DNA of 64,000 nt, from NCBI GenBank assembly GCA_016713175.1, contig JADJPQ010000003.1:124001-188000 (forward strand). Reading direction: 5' to 3'. The DNA comes from Planctomycetota bacterium. Its GTDB lineage: Bacteria; Planctomycetota; UBA1135; UBA2386. Under the pieces are notes generated by a model. That model was not told where the DNA came from. It made no database searches and was given only the letters and a program-made list of their open reading frames with translations. Below are positions 16,996 to 26,523 of the stretch, piece by piece (the stretch's first letter is position 1; the number at the start of each line of letters is the position of its first letter). A program made the translations under genes and the position numbers.

Positions 16996-18120
16996 ATGCG
17001 ATGGCTCCTGCCGCTCCTGTTGGCGACCGCCGCGGCCCGCGCGCAGTCGGTGTTGTCAGTGCCCGGTATGTTCCCTCAGATCCACCAGGCCTTGGCCGCC
17101 GCCCAGCGGGGCGACGTGATCGAAGTGGCCAACGGCATCTACCAGCCCTTCGTGGTCACCGCCGGTGTGACGATCCGAGGTACTGGCACCGCGGCACCCT
17201 CGGTCCCGCTCGGCGGGCCGGTGACGTTCGACATCCCGCAGGGTGAACAGGCCTACGTGTTCCAGATGAACCTGTACACCGGCACCCAGGTGCAGCGTGG
17301 CAGCGTCGCGTTCGAACGGTGCCGCTTCGACGGCCCGCCGGCTGGGCTCGAAATCGCGCCGCTGGGCGAGTGCATCCTCATGCAATGCAGCCTCGGCACG
17401 GTGGTCGGACCTCGCGACGGGGCCCGGGTGCGCGGTCGGCTGGCGGCGATGCACACCAACTTCGGCGGCGGGGCCAGTTGGGTCCAGCTCGGCGGCACCG
17501 CGGTGGTCGTCGACGGCGGCAGCGTGCAGTTCGCCAATTGCCGGATCCGGGGTGGCCCGGCCGTGCTGCCGCAGCACCCGGCGACCGACGCGCTGGTGGT
17601 GCTCGCCGGCAGTGCCTGGCTCGCCGATTGCACCGTCGCGGGGGGCGACTCGCAGGTGTCCGCGGGTGGCGTCGGGATTCGCAACCAGGGGAACGCCGCC
17701 GTTCACGGCGCTCGCACTTCCGTCACGGGAGGTGCCGGTACCGTGCCGGGTGCGGCTACCGTGGGGCCGTACGTCACAACGGCCGACCTGCTGTCCCTGT
17801 GGCAGGTGCTCAATGGACTGGCGAGAGGCGGTTCGTCGGCCCTGCGCCCGATTGGACCAACCGGCATGCCGGTCTTCTACTGCGTTGGCCTGCGCGCCGA
17901 GGCGGTAACCCACCCATTGCTCGCGGCACCGTCCTGGCTCGGCGCAGGTGGTCATCTGCTCGGGGTTGGCGTCCTCGACGCCGCGGGGCAGGAAGCCCTG
18001 CCGATCGCGGTGCCCAACCTGACCTGGCTGCGCGACGTTCGCCTGTTCTTCCAGGTCTACGGGCTCGACGGGCAGACGATCTTGCAGTCGACACCGCCGC
18101 TGGCCTGCCTCGTGCAATGA
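16996..18120 (+). CDS. Exported right-handed beta-helix protein
   Basis: 374 residues with signal peptide LLLATAAARAQS. The segment IHQALAAAQRGDVIEVANGIYQPFVVTAGVTIRGTG is the classic entry of a pectate-lyase-like parallel beta-helix with DUF1565/NosD character. Coils such as VFQMNLYTGTQVQRGSVAFERCRF, AMHTNF and SVQFANCRIRGG follow. The C-terminus (IAVPNLTWLRDVRLFFQVYGLDGQTILQ) is the exported-protein beta module found in several genes here. No lyase catalytic residues are recognised, so a binding or surface role is more likely than an enzymatic one. Confidence 0.75.
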   Translation: MRWLLPLLLATAAARAQSVLSVPGMFPQIHQALAAAQRGDVIEVANGIYQPFVVTAGVTIRGTGTAAPSVPLGGPVTFDIPQGEQAYVFQMNLYTGTQVQRGSVAFERCRFDGPPAGLEIAPLGECILMQCSLGTVVGPRDGARVRGRLAAMHTNFGGGASWVQLGGTAVVVDGGSVQFANCRIRGGPAVLPQHPATDALVVLAGSAWLADCTVAGGDSQVSAGGVGIRNQGNAAVHGARTSVTGGAGTVPGAATVGPYVTTADLLSLWQVLNGLARGGSSALRPIGPTGMPVFYCVGLRAEAVTHPLLAAPSWLGAGGHLLGVGVLDAAGQEALPIAVPNLTWLRDVRLFFQVYGLDGQTILQSTPPLACLVQ

Positions 18121-18283
18121 ACGCGGGGTCGATGGTGAGGCCCGGCGTCAGCGGCGCGGTACGCAGCGACGGCACCCCAGCGCTGCCCGCGCCGAGGGGC
18201 GAATGGGGCGCGCTTGTGGTTTCGATGACTGCCACCGCGCGCTCCCTTCCGTCGGTTCGCACCACTCCTGATCGCCCCCGCCG

Positions 18284-19312
18284 TCAAACCACCGCCAACT
18301 CCCAAACCTCCACCTTCTCCCGCGTGCGTCGCCGCAGCGGCTTCACCCGGCGCGTGAGTTTCTCCACCAGTCTGAACCGCCCGCGATCGAGCTCGGTCTC
18401 GATGGGATGCGGCACGTCGGGCTGCGAGAGCTCGATGATGTTCGAGAACACGAGCACGACGCGGCCGCCGGGCGCGAGGCGTTGCAGCGACTGATCGAAG
18501 AATCGTTCGAAGAACCCGTCCTGGAAATACATCGCCAGGTCCAGCGTCCGGCCCACCTCGCCCTTCATCCACGGCGGGTTGGACACGATGAGGTCGACGG
18601 GACCGCGATCCGCACCCAGCAGGTCCGCGTGCTGGAGTTCGATCCGGGGCGGCACCGGGAGCCGCCGCAACTGCCGCGTCACGCTCTCGATCGCATTCGG
18701 GTTGATGTCCGTGGCAAGGACCTGCTGGAAACCCGCCTTGGCCATCTGCAGCGCCAGGACGCCGGAGCCGGTGCCCACGTCGATCGCCCGGTCGCTCGCG
18801 CCGGCGTACTTCGCGAGCCACGTGCCGAAGAGCTCCAGGTGCTCCATCCGGGCCGGAATGTACGTGCCGTAGAACGGATGCACGCGGTAGCCCAGCACGG
18901 GGAAGTGCACGCCCTTCTCGTACCAGTCCCACGCGCTGCTCAGGACCTTCGCGTCCTCGACCGGCAACGCGAAGTCGGCGTGGTCCGGATACAGTTCGGC
19001 GAGGAAGCCCGCACCCGGAGCGCCGGCGAGGGCCACCTTGCGTCCGACGATGGGCGCGAGCAGGTGGCTCGACGCCGACTGGAACGCGTCACGGAAGGCG
19101 CGCTTGGCGACGTACCCCGCGTCCTCGGCCGGCTCCACCAGCTGCACGCGCAGCGCGGCAAGGATGTCGAGCCCGGTCACGAAGCGATCGGTCACGACGA
19201 GCGAACGGCCCGCACGCAGCCACGCCGCGGCCTGCGCCGGCGGGACGTTCCGATCGACGGGTTGCGCGTGGTGGCGAAGGACGGGCTCGGGGCGGTGCAG
19301 GGCGACGGGCAT
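18284..19312 (-). CDS. SAM-dependent methyltransferase, N6-MTase (RlmG/RsmC/PrmC) type
   Basis: 342 residues. The C-terminal half has the SAM motif DVGTGSGVLALQMAKAGF and the VSNPPW motif typical of amino-group methyltransferases acting on nucleobases or on glutamine. The N-terminal 130 residues form a separate domain (LVVTDRFVTGLDILAALR), as in RlmG/RsmC or PrmC-like fusions. The segment HPFYGTYIPARMEHLELFGTWLAKY resembles PrmC-related class I methyltransferases in which the substrate domain precedes the fold. The exact substrate (rRNA base or protein glutamine) cannot be told. It stands alone, between genes of unrelated type. Confidence 0.8.
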   Translation of the reverse strand: MPVALHRPEPVLRHHAQPVDRNVPPAQAAAWLRAGRSLVVTDRFVTGLDILAALRVQLVEPAEDAGYVAKRAFRDAFQSASSHLLAPIVGRKVALAGAPGAGFLAELYPDHADFALPVEDAKVLSSAWDWYEKGVHFPVLGYRVHPFYGTYIPARMEHLELFGTWLAKYAGASDRAIDVGTGSGVLALQMAKAGFQQVLATDINPNAIESVTRQLRRLPVPPRIELQHADLLGADRGPVDLIVSNPPWMKGEVGRTLDLAMYFQDGFFERFFDQSLQRLAPGGRVVLVFSNIIELSQPDVPHPIETELDRGRFRLVEKLTRRVKPLRRRTREKVEVWELAVV

Positions 19313-19429
19313 CGGGCGGATCCGGGCAGGCGAGGGGGAAGACGCGACGGCGTCGGTGTGATACCTCGCGAATCCGCTGGCACGGCCTGGAAAACGGCGC
19401 CGTCAGGCGATCGGCGCCCATCGACGCCG

Positions 19430-22400
19430 CTACTTCGTCGGCGGCATCACTTCGCGGATCACCGCGCCGTCGTTCTCCGACAGCACCAGCAGCGCGAACC
19501 GTTCGGGCGCGCCGTCGGCCTCGCCGGAAACCGACGCATAGTCGAAGCGCCCGCGCAGGTCGGTGTAGCCATCCTTGTGGAAGCGCACGCGACCACCGTC
19601 GGTCTTGGCGTAGACCTTGACGTAGACCTTCGGCATCGGCGCGCCATCCGTCGCCCGCGTGACCCGCAGCTGTCCGTAGGTCTCCACCGTCTGCACCGCC
19701 AGCGTCGTCGTGAAGCACGCCTGCCGCCGGACGATGCCGGCGCCGCGGACCTCGACCAGCACATTGCGCCGGGCGAACTGTTCGGGCAGCTGCCACGCGG
19801 TCTGGCGGGCATCGGCGACCAGCGCGAGATCCTCGCGCCAGTTCGGCCGCACCCACGAGTAGCTGCCGCCGCCCTGCTGCACGAACGGGTTCTTCGAGAA
19901 CGAGAACTCGACGTCGAGTTCGTAGACCGCGATCTCGACCTGGCTCAGCGACTGATGGCGGATCGTCACGTTGCGGCCTTCGACGGCCAGTTCGAGCGCC
20001 GGCTCGGTGGTCGCGAGCGTCGTCTGCACGTCCATCCGATCGCGCGGATCGCCACCCGTGCGCGGCTTGCCTTCGGCCTCGTCGAGCTGGGTCAGCACTT
20101 CGCGGAAGCGGCTGCGCCAGCGCGCGACCGGGTGATCGCGATACGGCTCGGCGATGCCGCGCGCTGTCGCGTGCTGGTCGGTGAAGAAGTCCAGGTAGCA
20201 GCGCAGGTAGTCGTACTGGATCCTGTTGCCGATCGCTTCCGGCCGCACGCGGGCGAACGCCAGCAGCGCATCCTCGACACGGTCCTGCAGCAGCAGGTAG
20301 ATCGTCGCGGTGAACCAATCGAGCTGCGTCGGCTCCTGCCGATGCGCCGCCACCGCGAGGAACGCCTCGTACTGGGCGGCGAGCCCGCCATCGAGAATCT
20401 GCCGTTGCCGGCCGACCCGGTGCGCGCGGGCGTGGAACAACGGATCGAACTCCATCAGCTGCCAGCTGCCGCGGGCGACCGGATCGATCGTCAGCAGCGT
20501 CGAAGCCAACGCCGGGCCGCAGTTGCCGACGAAGCCGGTGTCGTGTTCGAGCAGTTCGCGCACGGCCAGGGCGTCGGCGTGCCGCAACCCGTAGGCCCAC
20601 ACCCGCGCGTCGTACCAATGCCGCTGCCGCAGCCGGGCCAGCATGCCGTCGAAGAACGTGCGATCGTGCAGCCGCCAGAGGATCCGGCCGAGGTCGATCC
20701 GGTGCAGGTTGGCTCCGTCGACGAAGGCGAGCACTGCCGAAGCGTCACCATCGCGGGCGACGTGATCCCACGACTTCGTGTCGATCACCGTCGGCGTGCC
20801 GACGACCCGGCACGAGGCCGCCGGGGCGGCCGCCACCAGCGTCGCATCGCGACCGACGTGCGCCGGCCAGTGCGAGAACGAGCCGGTGCCCGGGAAGTAG
20901 AACGCGTACTCGATCGCCGAGGTCGCGAACGCACCGAGTTCGATCGGCGTGCCGCGGGTCTTGAAGCCCGAGAGCACCGGGATCGCGCCCTGCGGGATCT
21001 GCAACAGCAGCTCGAGCCGCCGCGGCGTCGACGTCGGATTGGTCAGCACGACCTGGCAGCCGTAGACGACGTTGGCGAGGAACTCATCGGTCACGAAGCG
21101 ATCGAACCGCTCGTTGCCCTCGAAGCGATAGCGGTCGTCGAGCCGGTACAGGTTCTGGCTCAACAGCACCGGCGCGGGCGCGTCGGCTGGCGTGGCCGAC
21201 CGCAGTTCCTGCCGGACCAGCAGCACCGGCGTCGCCGCCCGCAACGTCACCCGTTCGCCGTCCCGGGCGAGCGTCGGCTCGGTCGCGGTGAATGGCAGGT
21301 CCAACACGGCCAGTGCCAGCAGCATCTCGCTCAGACTCGAGGTCGGCTGCACGAAGTGCGGCGAGCAGAACGGGCGGTCCGGCGCTGCGACCGCGAAGTC
21401 GGCCCAGAAGGCCGACGGCGGAATCATCTCGGGCGTGACGTCGCCGACGCGGCGCTCCCACCAGTCGCGCTCGACCAGGCGGCGCGTCGGATCGGGCGCC
21501 CGCCACAGTGCCCGCTGGTTCTGTCGCCGCGCCAGATCGGCGACTTCGCGCGCTGGCGCGGCATCCTTGTCCTTGTTTCTGCTCTTGCGCTCCTGCTTGT
21601 ACTCGTCGCCCTCGGCCAGTTCCTTCTCGGCGTTGTGCAGCTTCTCGTCGTCCTGCGCACCATCCCCGGGTTTGGCGTCCAGGGCCGGGCGGCCGGCGGT
21701 CGGCGCTTGCTGATCCGGCTGCTCGGCCGACCCCGCCGAAGGTGCCGGCGCCGCCGTCACCGCCCGCAACTCGGCTGGCTGGTTGGCCACGGCCTTGGCC
21801 GCTTCTTCGAGGATCGCCAATCGAGCTGCCGGAGCCCCGGCTTCCGCCGACAGCGAATCGCCGAGCAACGCGGTCAGGAACCGGCGACGCTGGCCATCTG
21901 CATCGTGCGGCAGCATGTCGACCTGTTCCTGGATCGCGCGCGCCACGGCGGCACGCTGGTCGGGCACCCGCTGCGCCAGCAGGATCCGTTCGACCAGGTT
22001 CAGCCGTCCGAACGCCCACGGCTTGAGGTACGCCGTCAAGTCATCCCCGAGCAGCCAGTGATCCAGGAACTTCTTGTGCGCCTTGTTGCGCAGGTACGGC
22101 TGCACGACCTTGGCGAAGAACTCGGCGTCCTTCTTGTAGAGGAAGAAGTCGACTTCGTGACAGGCGTGCTCCGCGTACAGATCGTTCTTCTCGGCCGGCG
22201 TCAGCGTCGGCCACCGCATCAGGAACGCGAAGCGACCGAGATCGCCGCCGCCCGTCGTCAGGTACAGCGCGAACACCTCGGCCAGCGAGCCATACGTCTC
22301 GATCTTCGTCGTGCTCGGATCGTCGATGACCGCGGCGCCACCGCCGGCGACGAACTCGATCCGCCGCTGTTCGGTGACGTGCCGTTCGCTGGTCAGGCCG

Positions 22401-25400
22401 TTCTGCAATTGCCGCGGCCGCGGCGCTAGCGCCGGATCGCCGACGGCGAGCGACTCGGCCACCGTGTCGTCGCGATCGACCGCGACGATCTGCAGACACC
22501 GATTGGCGCCCAGGGCCGGCAACGCCAGCTTGACCACGCCGGCGGCGTCTGGCCGCAGGTTCGCATGCGTGAGCGCGGCGACTGGCAGGAAGTCGAGATT
22601 GGCGAACTGACCGGCAACCCCGCCCGCGGCCTGCTTCTTGGCCCGGCCACCGCCGCCGCCACCGCGCCGCCCGCCGGCGCGCCCGCCGTAGCCACCGCCT
22701 TTGCCGAGCGCTTCATTCCACTGTTCGGTCTCCTCGAGCGACCACGGATTCAGCAGCAGGCCCGGTCGCGGCAGCATGTTGCCAGGGAACTTGCGCGCGA
22801 AGCGACGGTCGAGGATGTAGCGATACTCATCGCCGATGTCGCGACCCGCGGCATACAGACTCTCGGCCGTGCCGAGGTATTGCCAGCTGAGGGCGCCGCC
22901 CTCGGTCGCCGTCAGGTAGTCGTACGGCGAGAACGCCGGCTGAAAGCGGGTCGCGAACACGTGCACCCGGGTGTCGGCCCCGGCATGTGCCAGCCGCACC
23001 TGCAGCTCGCCGCTGGCGAACTTCGCGTCGACGATCTGCAGGGCCGACGGGGAGGCTTCGAGCGCGCGATTGCCGAGCAGCCAGGCGCCGTCGGCCGTGC
23101 CAGCCGTGACCGCGATCTCGCAGGCGTGCCCTTGCACCGGATACTGCAGCAGATAGTCGCCGGCGGGCAGGCCGCGCAGCTCGGCGAAACCATCGATGAA
23201 CGCGACGTTCTCGAAGCGATCGCGGACCGGCAACCCGCCGCGAACCTCGGTCAGCACCACGTTCTCGCGGCGCAATTCGAGGTCGCGACGCGGCAACGGC
23301 ACATGCAGCGGCTCGCCGGCGAGTCCGTGCCGTCGGCCGGGCAGCGTCCGCTGGGCATCGCGCAGCGACCACCACTGGGCGCCGTCGGGCAGGCCGTCGG
23401 TCCGCACATCGACGATGCCAGGCAACGCGCCGAGTTCGATCCGGCCCCGCGCATCGGTGCGCAGTGCCATCGTGAAGGTGTCCCGGTAGTCGCGATGGCG
23501 CAACTCGATGCCGAGCGGCCGGCCGGCGACCGGCTCGCCGTTCTTGCCCAGCAGGTCGATCACCCAGCCTGCCGGCGTGCGCGCCAGCAGCGGGCAGAAC
23601 GTCCGTTCGGTCGCGTCGATGCCGGCGATCGGGAACGATTCGGCGCCGGCGGAGAGTTCGTCGACCGCCTGGCGGCTCGGGGCCGCGACCTTGCTGCGCA
23701 GCTCCACGTCCAGCGACACCAGACCATCGACGACGCTGATCTCGTGCTCGAGCTCACCCTCGGCGGACAGCTTCAGGTCGCGCACGCGCGCCGTCGTCAC
23801 GTTGCCGGCCAGATCGCGCGCCGTCAGCACCAGCTCCGGCTGTTCCAGCAGCTGCAGGCTGACCTGGGTGTCGCCGACCAGCAGCCGGGGCCGCACCAGG
23901 ATCCTTGCCTTGGCGCCGGCGATCAGCTGCTCGCGTTCGACGAACGTCGACGCGACGAGGCGGTACTGCTCGGCCTGATGCACGAACGGCGCCAGCACCG
24001 CCAGTTCACCGTGGCGGAGCACGATCTGCCGGTTCGCGGCCGTCGCCGCGAACGGGATCGCGATCTCGCCCTGTTCGTCCGCGGCGTACTCACGTCCGGC
24101 GCACCAGACGACCGCATTCGCCTGCGACCGCCCCTTCTCGTCGCGCACCGTCAGCACATGACCGGCGGCGCCGACGCGCTGTGTGAACGTCAAGTCGCCC
24201 TTCTTGATCAGGGCGCGGCTGGCGATGCCGTTGCCGACCAGCTCGACCACGTAGGTGCCCGGCTTGCTCAAGGTCGCCAGATCGAACGTCCGCCGGACGC
24301 GCCGCATCGCCGGCTCGGCGAACTTGTGCGGCGTCTCCTCGTTGGCGACCAGGCCATCGAGATCGAGATCGACCCCGACGTCGCGGCCGGTCTCGCGCAG
24401 GTAGTCCCAGGTGTCGAGCACGAACACCTTGACCAGCAACTGGTCGACGTTCTTGACGTCGGCCTCGATCCGGACCGGCTCGTCGGCGCCAAACCAGCGC
24501 CGTTGCGTCGGGGCGAAGTCGATGTCGACGCGCCGTTCGAGCCGCTCGAAGGCCGCCGGATCGCCGATCAGCGAGTACCACCTCTCGCGGTCGCCGAGTC
24601 CGGCCAACAGTCGCGTCTCCGCCAGCACCTGCTGCAGCCATTCGCGACGGATGAACGGCGTGTACGGATCGATCGACTCTTCCTTCAGGAACACCTGGCG
24701 GAAGCAGCCCCGCACCAGCGCTTCGTCATCGCCCATCGGCGGCAGCCGCGCGTCCAGCTGGCGATCCGCCGCCACCAGCTCTTCACCCCGCAAGCGCTGC
24801 CACAGCGCAGGATTGACGTAGCCGAACTGCCGCGGCAACCGCAGATACGTCAGGAACCGCTCCTTGTCGAACGCACCCTGCGCCAGATCATGCTGCAGTC
24901 GATGGAACAGCACCGCGCCGCGCACGGAGTTGGCGCCGGGCGGCAATCGCTGCGCGAATTGCCACATCCGCTCGAGCCAGGCCTGTCGCGCCGCCGCGTC
25001 CCGCGCCGGATCGACGTCGGCATCGGGCACCAGCCGGGCAAGGTACTGATCCTGGAAGAACTGCGACGCCAACAATTCGGGGCGCTGGGCCGCCAGTTCG
25101 TCGAGCTGCGCCAGCAGCAAGCGGGCGTGGATCCCGAGCGAGCCGAAACCACCGCTGCGCGGATGTGCCAGATTGCGCGCGATCAACCCCGGCAACCCCG
25201 GCACATCGTGCGTCGACAGCTTCTGCAACAGCAGGAACAGCATGTCGTCGTCGAGCGAGGTCGTCGCCAGACGCGCCAGCAGGTGCTGCTGGAAGCCATC
25301 GAACGACCGGCCGTGCCGCGCGAATGCGCGTTCGGTCCACGCCGCATCGGCCACCAGGGCCGGATCCAGCGTGGTCGGCAGATCGGGAACTTCGCCCGGC

Positions 25401-25786
25401 ACTTCCCGCCGGTGGTTCAGGTCGACCGACAGCTGCTGCTGCAGCCAGGTCAGCGTTCCTTGCGGGTCCTTGTCGAAGCCGAGCAGCCGTTGCCGGAACT
25501 CGATCTGCTGCGTCCGTTCGCTCTGCCCGTGGCGCTGAGTCCAGGTCTGGAGCAGCGCCGGCACCGCCGTCAGATTGCCGGTGTTCTGCGCATGCAGGCA
25601 GTGCCAGTAGTAGTAGTCGGCCGTGCCCGGCAGCAGTTGCTCGAGCACCTTGGTGCGATCCTGGGCCAACGCATACTGTTCGGCGAAGGAGATCGGATGG
25701 CCCTGGGCGACAAGTCGCATCTGGGTCAGCGGCGTCAGGAAGGCGAGTGCGGCGGCCAGCGAGAAGACCTGCGCAGGGTGGTTCAT
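19430..25786 (-). CDS. Giant exported protein with macroglobulin-like segments (2,118 residues)
   Basis: A signal peptide (VFSLAAALAFLTPL...) leads into about 400 mostly helical residues. Beta segments that recall alpha-2-macroglobulin MG domains follow: RRWFGADEPVRIEADVKNVDQLLVKVFVLDTWDYL, then GHVLTVRDEKGRSQANAVVW and repeated AGWVIDLLGKNGEPVAGRPLGIEL-like units. A glycine/arginine-rich stretch lies at DNA 22640-22705 and a charged stretch (KQERKSRNKDKD) near 21570. The C-terminal third has further beta domains and one helical domain. No thioester motif (CGEQ) is seen. MNHPAQV was chosen as start because the signal peptide follows at once. Probably a periplasmic or surface scaffold; function unknown. 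Confidence 0.65.
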   Translation of the reverse strand: MNHPAQVFSLAAALAFLTPLTQMRLVAQGHPISFAEQYALAQDRTKVLEQLLPGTADYYYWHCLHAQNTGNLTAVPALLQTWTQRHGQSERTQQIEFRQRLLGFDKDPQGTLTWLQQQLSVDLNHRREVPGEVPDLPTTLDPALVADAAWTERAFARHGRSFDGFQQHLLARLATTSLDDDMLFLLLQKLSTHDVPGLPGLIARNLAHPRSGGFGSLGIHARLLLAQLDELAAQRPELLASQFFQDQYLARLVPDADVDPARDAAARQAWLERMWQFAQRLPPGANSVRGAVLFHRLQHDLAQGAFDKERFLTYLRLPRQFGYVNPALWQRLRGEELVAADRQLDARLPPMGDDEALVRGCFRQVFLKEESIDPYTPFIRREWLQQVLAETRLLAGLGDRERWYSLIGDPAAFERLERRVDIDFAPTQRRWFGADEPVRIEADVKNVDQLLVKVFVLDTWDYLRETGRDVGVDLDLDGLVANEETPHKFAEPAMRRVRRTFDLATLSKPGTYVVELVGNGIASRALIKKGDLTFTQRVGAAGHVLTVRDEKGRSQANAVVWCAGREYAADEQGEIAIPFAATAANRQIVLRHGELAVLAPFVHQAEQYRLVASTFVEREQLIAGAKARILVRPRLLVGDTQVSLQLLEQPELVLTARDLAGNVTTARVRDLKLSAEGELEHEISVVDGLVSLDVELRSKVAAPSRQAVDELSAGAESFPIAGIDATERTFCPLLARTPAGWVIDLLGKNGEPVAGRPLGIELRHRDYRDTFTMALRTDARGRIELGALPGIVDVRTDGLPDGAQWWSLRDAQRTLPGRRHGLAGEPLHVPLPRRDLELRRENVVLTEVRGGLPVRDRFENVAFIDGFAELRGLPAGDYLLQYPVQGHACEIAVTAGTADGAWLLGNRALEASPSALQIVDAKFASGELQVRLAHAGADTRVHVFATRFQPAFSPYDYLTATEGGALSWQYLGTAESLYAAGRDIGDEYRYILDRRFARKFPGNMLPRPGLLLNPWSLEETEQWNEALGKGGGYGGRAGGRRGGGGGGRAKKQAAGGVAGQFANLDFLPVAALTHANLRPDAAGVVKLALPALGANRCLQIVAVDRDDTVAESLAVGDPALAPRPRQLQNGLTSERHVTEQRRIEFVAGGGAAVIDDPSTTKIETYGSLAEVFALYLTTGGGDLGRFAFLMRWPTLTPAEKNDLYAEHACHEVDFFLYKKDAEFFAKVVQPYLRNKAHKKFLDHWLLGDDLTAYLKPWAFGRLNLVERILLAQRVPDQRAAVARAIQEQVDMLPHDADGQRRRFLTALLGDSLSAEAGAPAARLAILEEAAKAVANQPAELRAVTAAPAPSAGSAEQPDQQAPTAGRPALDAKPGDGAQDDEKLHNAEKELAEGDEYKQERKSRNKDKDAAPAREVADLARRQNQRALWRAPDPTRRLVERDWWERRVGDVTPEMIPPSAFWADFAVAAPDRPFCSPHFVQPTSSLSEMLLALAVLDLPFTATEPTLARDGERVTLRAATPVLLVRQELRSATPADAPAPVLLSQNLYRLDDRYRFEGNERFDRFVTDEFLANVVYGCQVVLTNPTSTPRRLELLLQIPQGAIPVLSGFKTRGTPIELGAFATSAIEYAFYFPGTGSFSHWPAHVGRDATLVAAAPAASCRVVGTPTVIDTKSWDHVARDGDASAVLAFVDGANLHRIDLGRILWRLHDRTFFDGMLARLRQRHWYDARVWAYGLRHADALAVRELLEHDTGFVGNCGPALASTLLTIDPVARGSWQLMEFDPLFHARAHRVGRQRQILDGGLAAQYEAFLAVAAHRQEPTQLDWFTATIYLLLQDRVEDALLAFARVRPEAIGNRIQYDYLRCYLDFFTDQHATARGIAEPYRDHPVARWRSRFREVLTQLDEAEGKPRTGGDPRDRMDVQTTLATTEPALELAVEGRNVTIRHQSLSQVEIAVYELDVEFSFSKNPFVQQGGGSYSWVRPNWREDLALVADARQTAWQLPEQFARRNVLVEVRGAGIVRRQACFTTTLAVQTVETYGQLRVTRATDGAPMPKVYVKVYAKTDGGRVRFHKDGYTDLRGRFDYASVSGEADGAPERFALLVLSENDGAVIREVMPPTK

Positions 25787-25935
25787 GCGGGGTTCCATGG
25801 GGAGAAGCGGCGCAGCAACGGCGCGGATGCCGGCAGGATCCCGGGAAAGCGCGCCAGAAGCCATCAACTGATCGGCGTTCCCGTCGGTTCAACTGATCCA
25901 TCGCGCGGTGCTACGCTGTGCCGCCCGTGAGCGCC

Positions 25936-26493
25936 ATGGTCGACCGTGCCCGCAAACCCGCCCGCTGGATTGCGCTGCTGCGCGGCATCAACGTCGGCGG
26001 CAAGAACAAGCTGCCGATGGCGGACCTGACCGCGATCTGCACCGGCGTCGGCTGCACCGGGGTCAAGACCTTCATCCAGAGCGGCAACGTCGTGTTCGAC
26101 CACGCCGGCAGCCCGACCACCATCGCTCGGGATCTCGCCTCGGCGATCGCGGACCGGAGCGGCCTGCACGTGCCGGTCATCGTGGTCACGCAGAAGCAAC
26201 TCGCGGCGGTCATCGCCGACAACCCGTTCCTGGCCAACGGCACGGATCCGGACACGCTCCACGTCGCCTTCCTGGCCGACCCACCGAGCAAGGCCGCCGT
26301 GGCACGCCTCGATCCAAAGCGTTCGCCGGGCGATGCGTTCGCGGTGGGCAAGCAGGTGATGTGGCTGCACCTGCCGAACGGTGTCGCCCGAACGAAGCTG
26401 ACCAACGCCTGGCTCGACGCGACTCTCGCCACGACTTCGACGATCCGCAACTGGCGGACGGTGTTGCAACTCGCAGAGATGGCGGGCTGCTGA
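25936..26493 (+). CDS. DUF1697 family protein
   Basis: 185 residues opening with ARWIALLRGINVGGKNKLPMADL and FIQSGNVVF, the hallmark of DUF1697 (ALLRGINVGG...K...SGNVVF). The C-terminus ends NWRTVLQLAEMAG, also typical (TxRNWxTVxKLxxMA). Length is usual for the family. Function is not established. The ATG at 25936 is preferred to in-frame GTGs at 25918 and 25927. It lies 30 bp upstream of the alanine racemase gene on the same strand, so the two may share a transcript. A weak promoter (TTCAAC 25888, TACGCT 25912, 18-base spacer) lies upstream. Confidence 0.9.
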   Translation: MVDRARKPARWIALLRGINVGGKNKLPMADLTAICTGVGCTGVKTFIQSGNVVFDHAGSPTTIARDLASAIADRSGLHVPVIVVTQKQLAAVIADNPFLANGTDPDTLHVAFLADPPSKAAVARLDPKRSPGDAFAVGKQVMWLHLPNGVARTKLTNAWLDATLATTSTIRNWRTVLQLAEMAGC

Positions 26494-26523
26494 CCGCGGC
26501 GCTACCGTGCGCGCCACGCGGTC

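Noticed and set aside
18407..22429. 1,340-codon plus-strand frame opposite the methyltransferase and giant gene
   Set aside because: Arg-rich composition with no domain; antisense to supported genes.
22565..25930. 1,121-codon plus-strand frame opposite the giant exported gene
   Set aside because: Same reasons: Arg/Gln-rich shadow of a real minus-strand gene.
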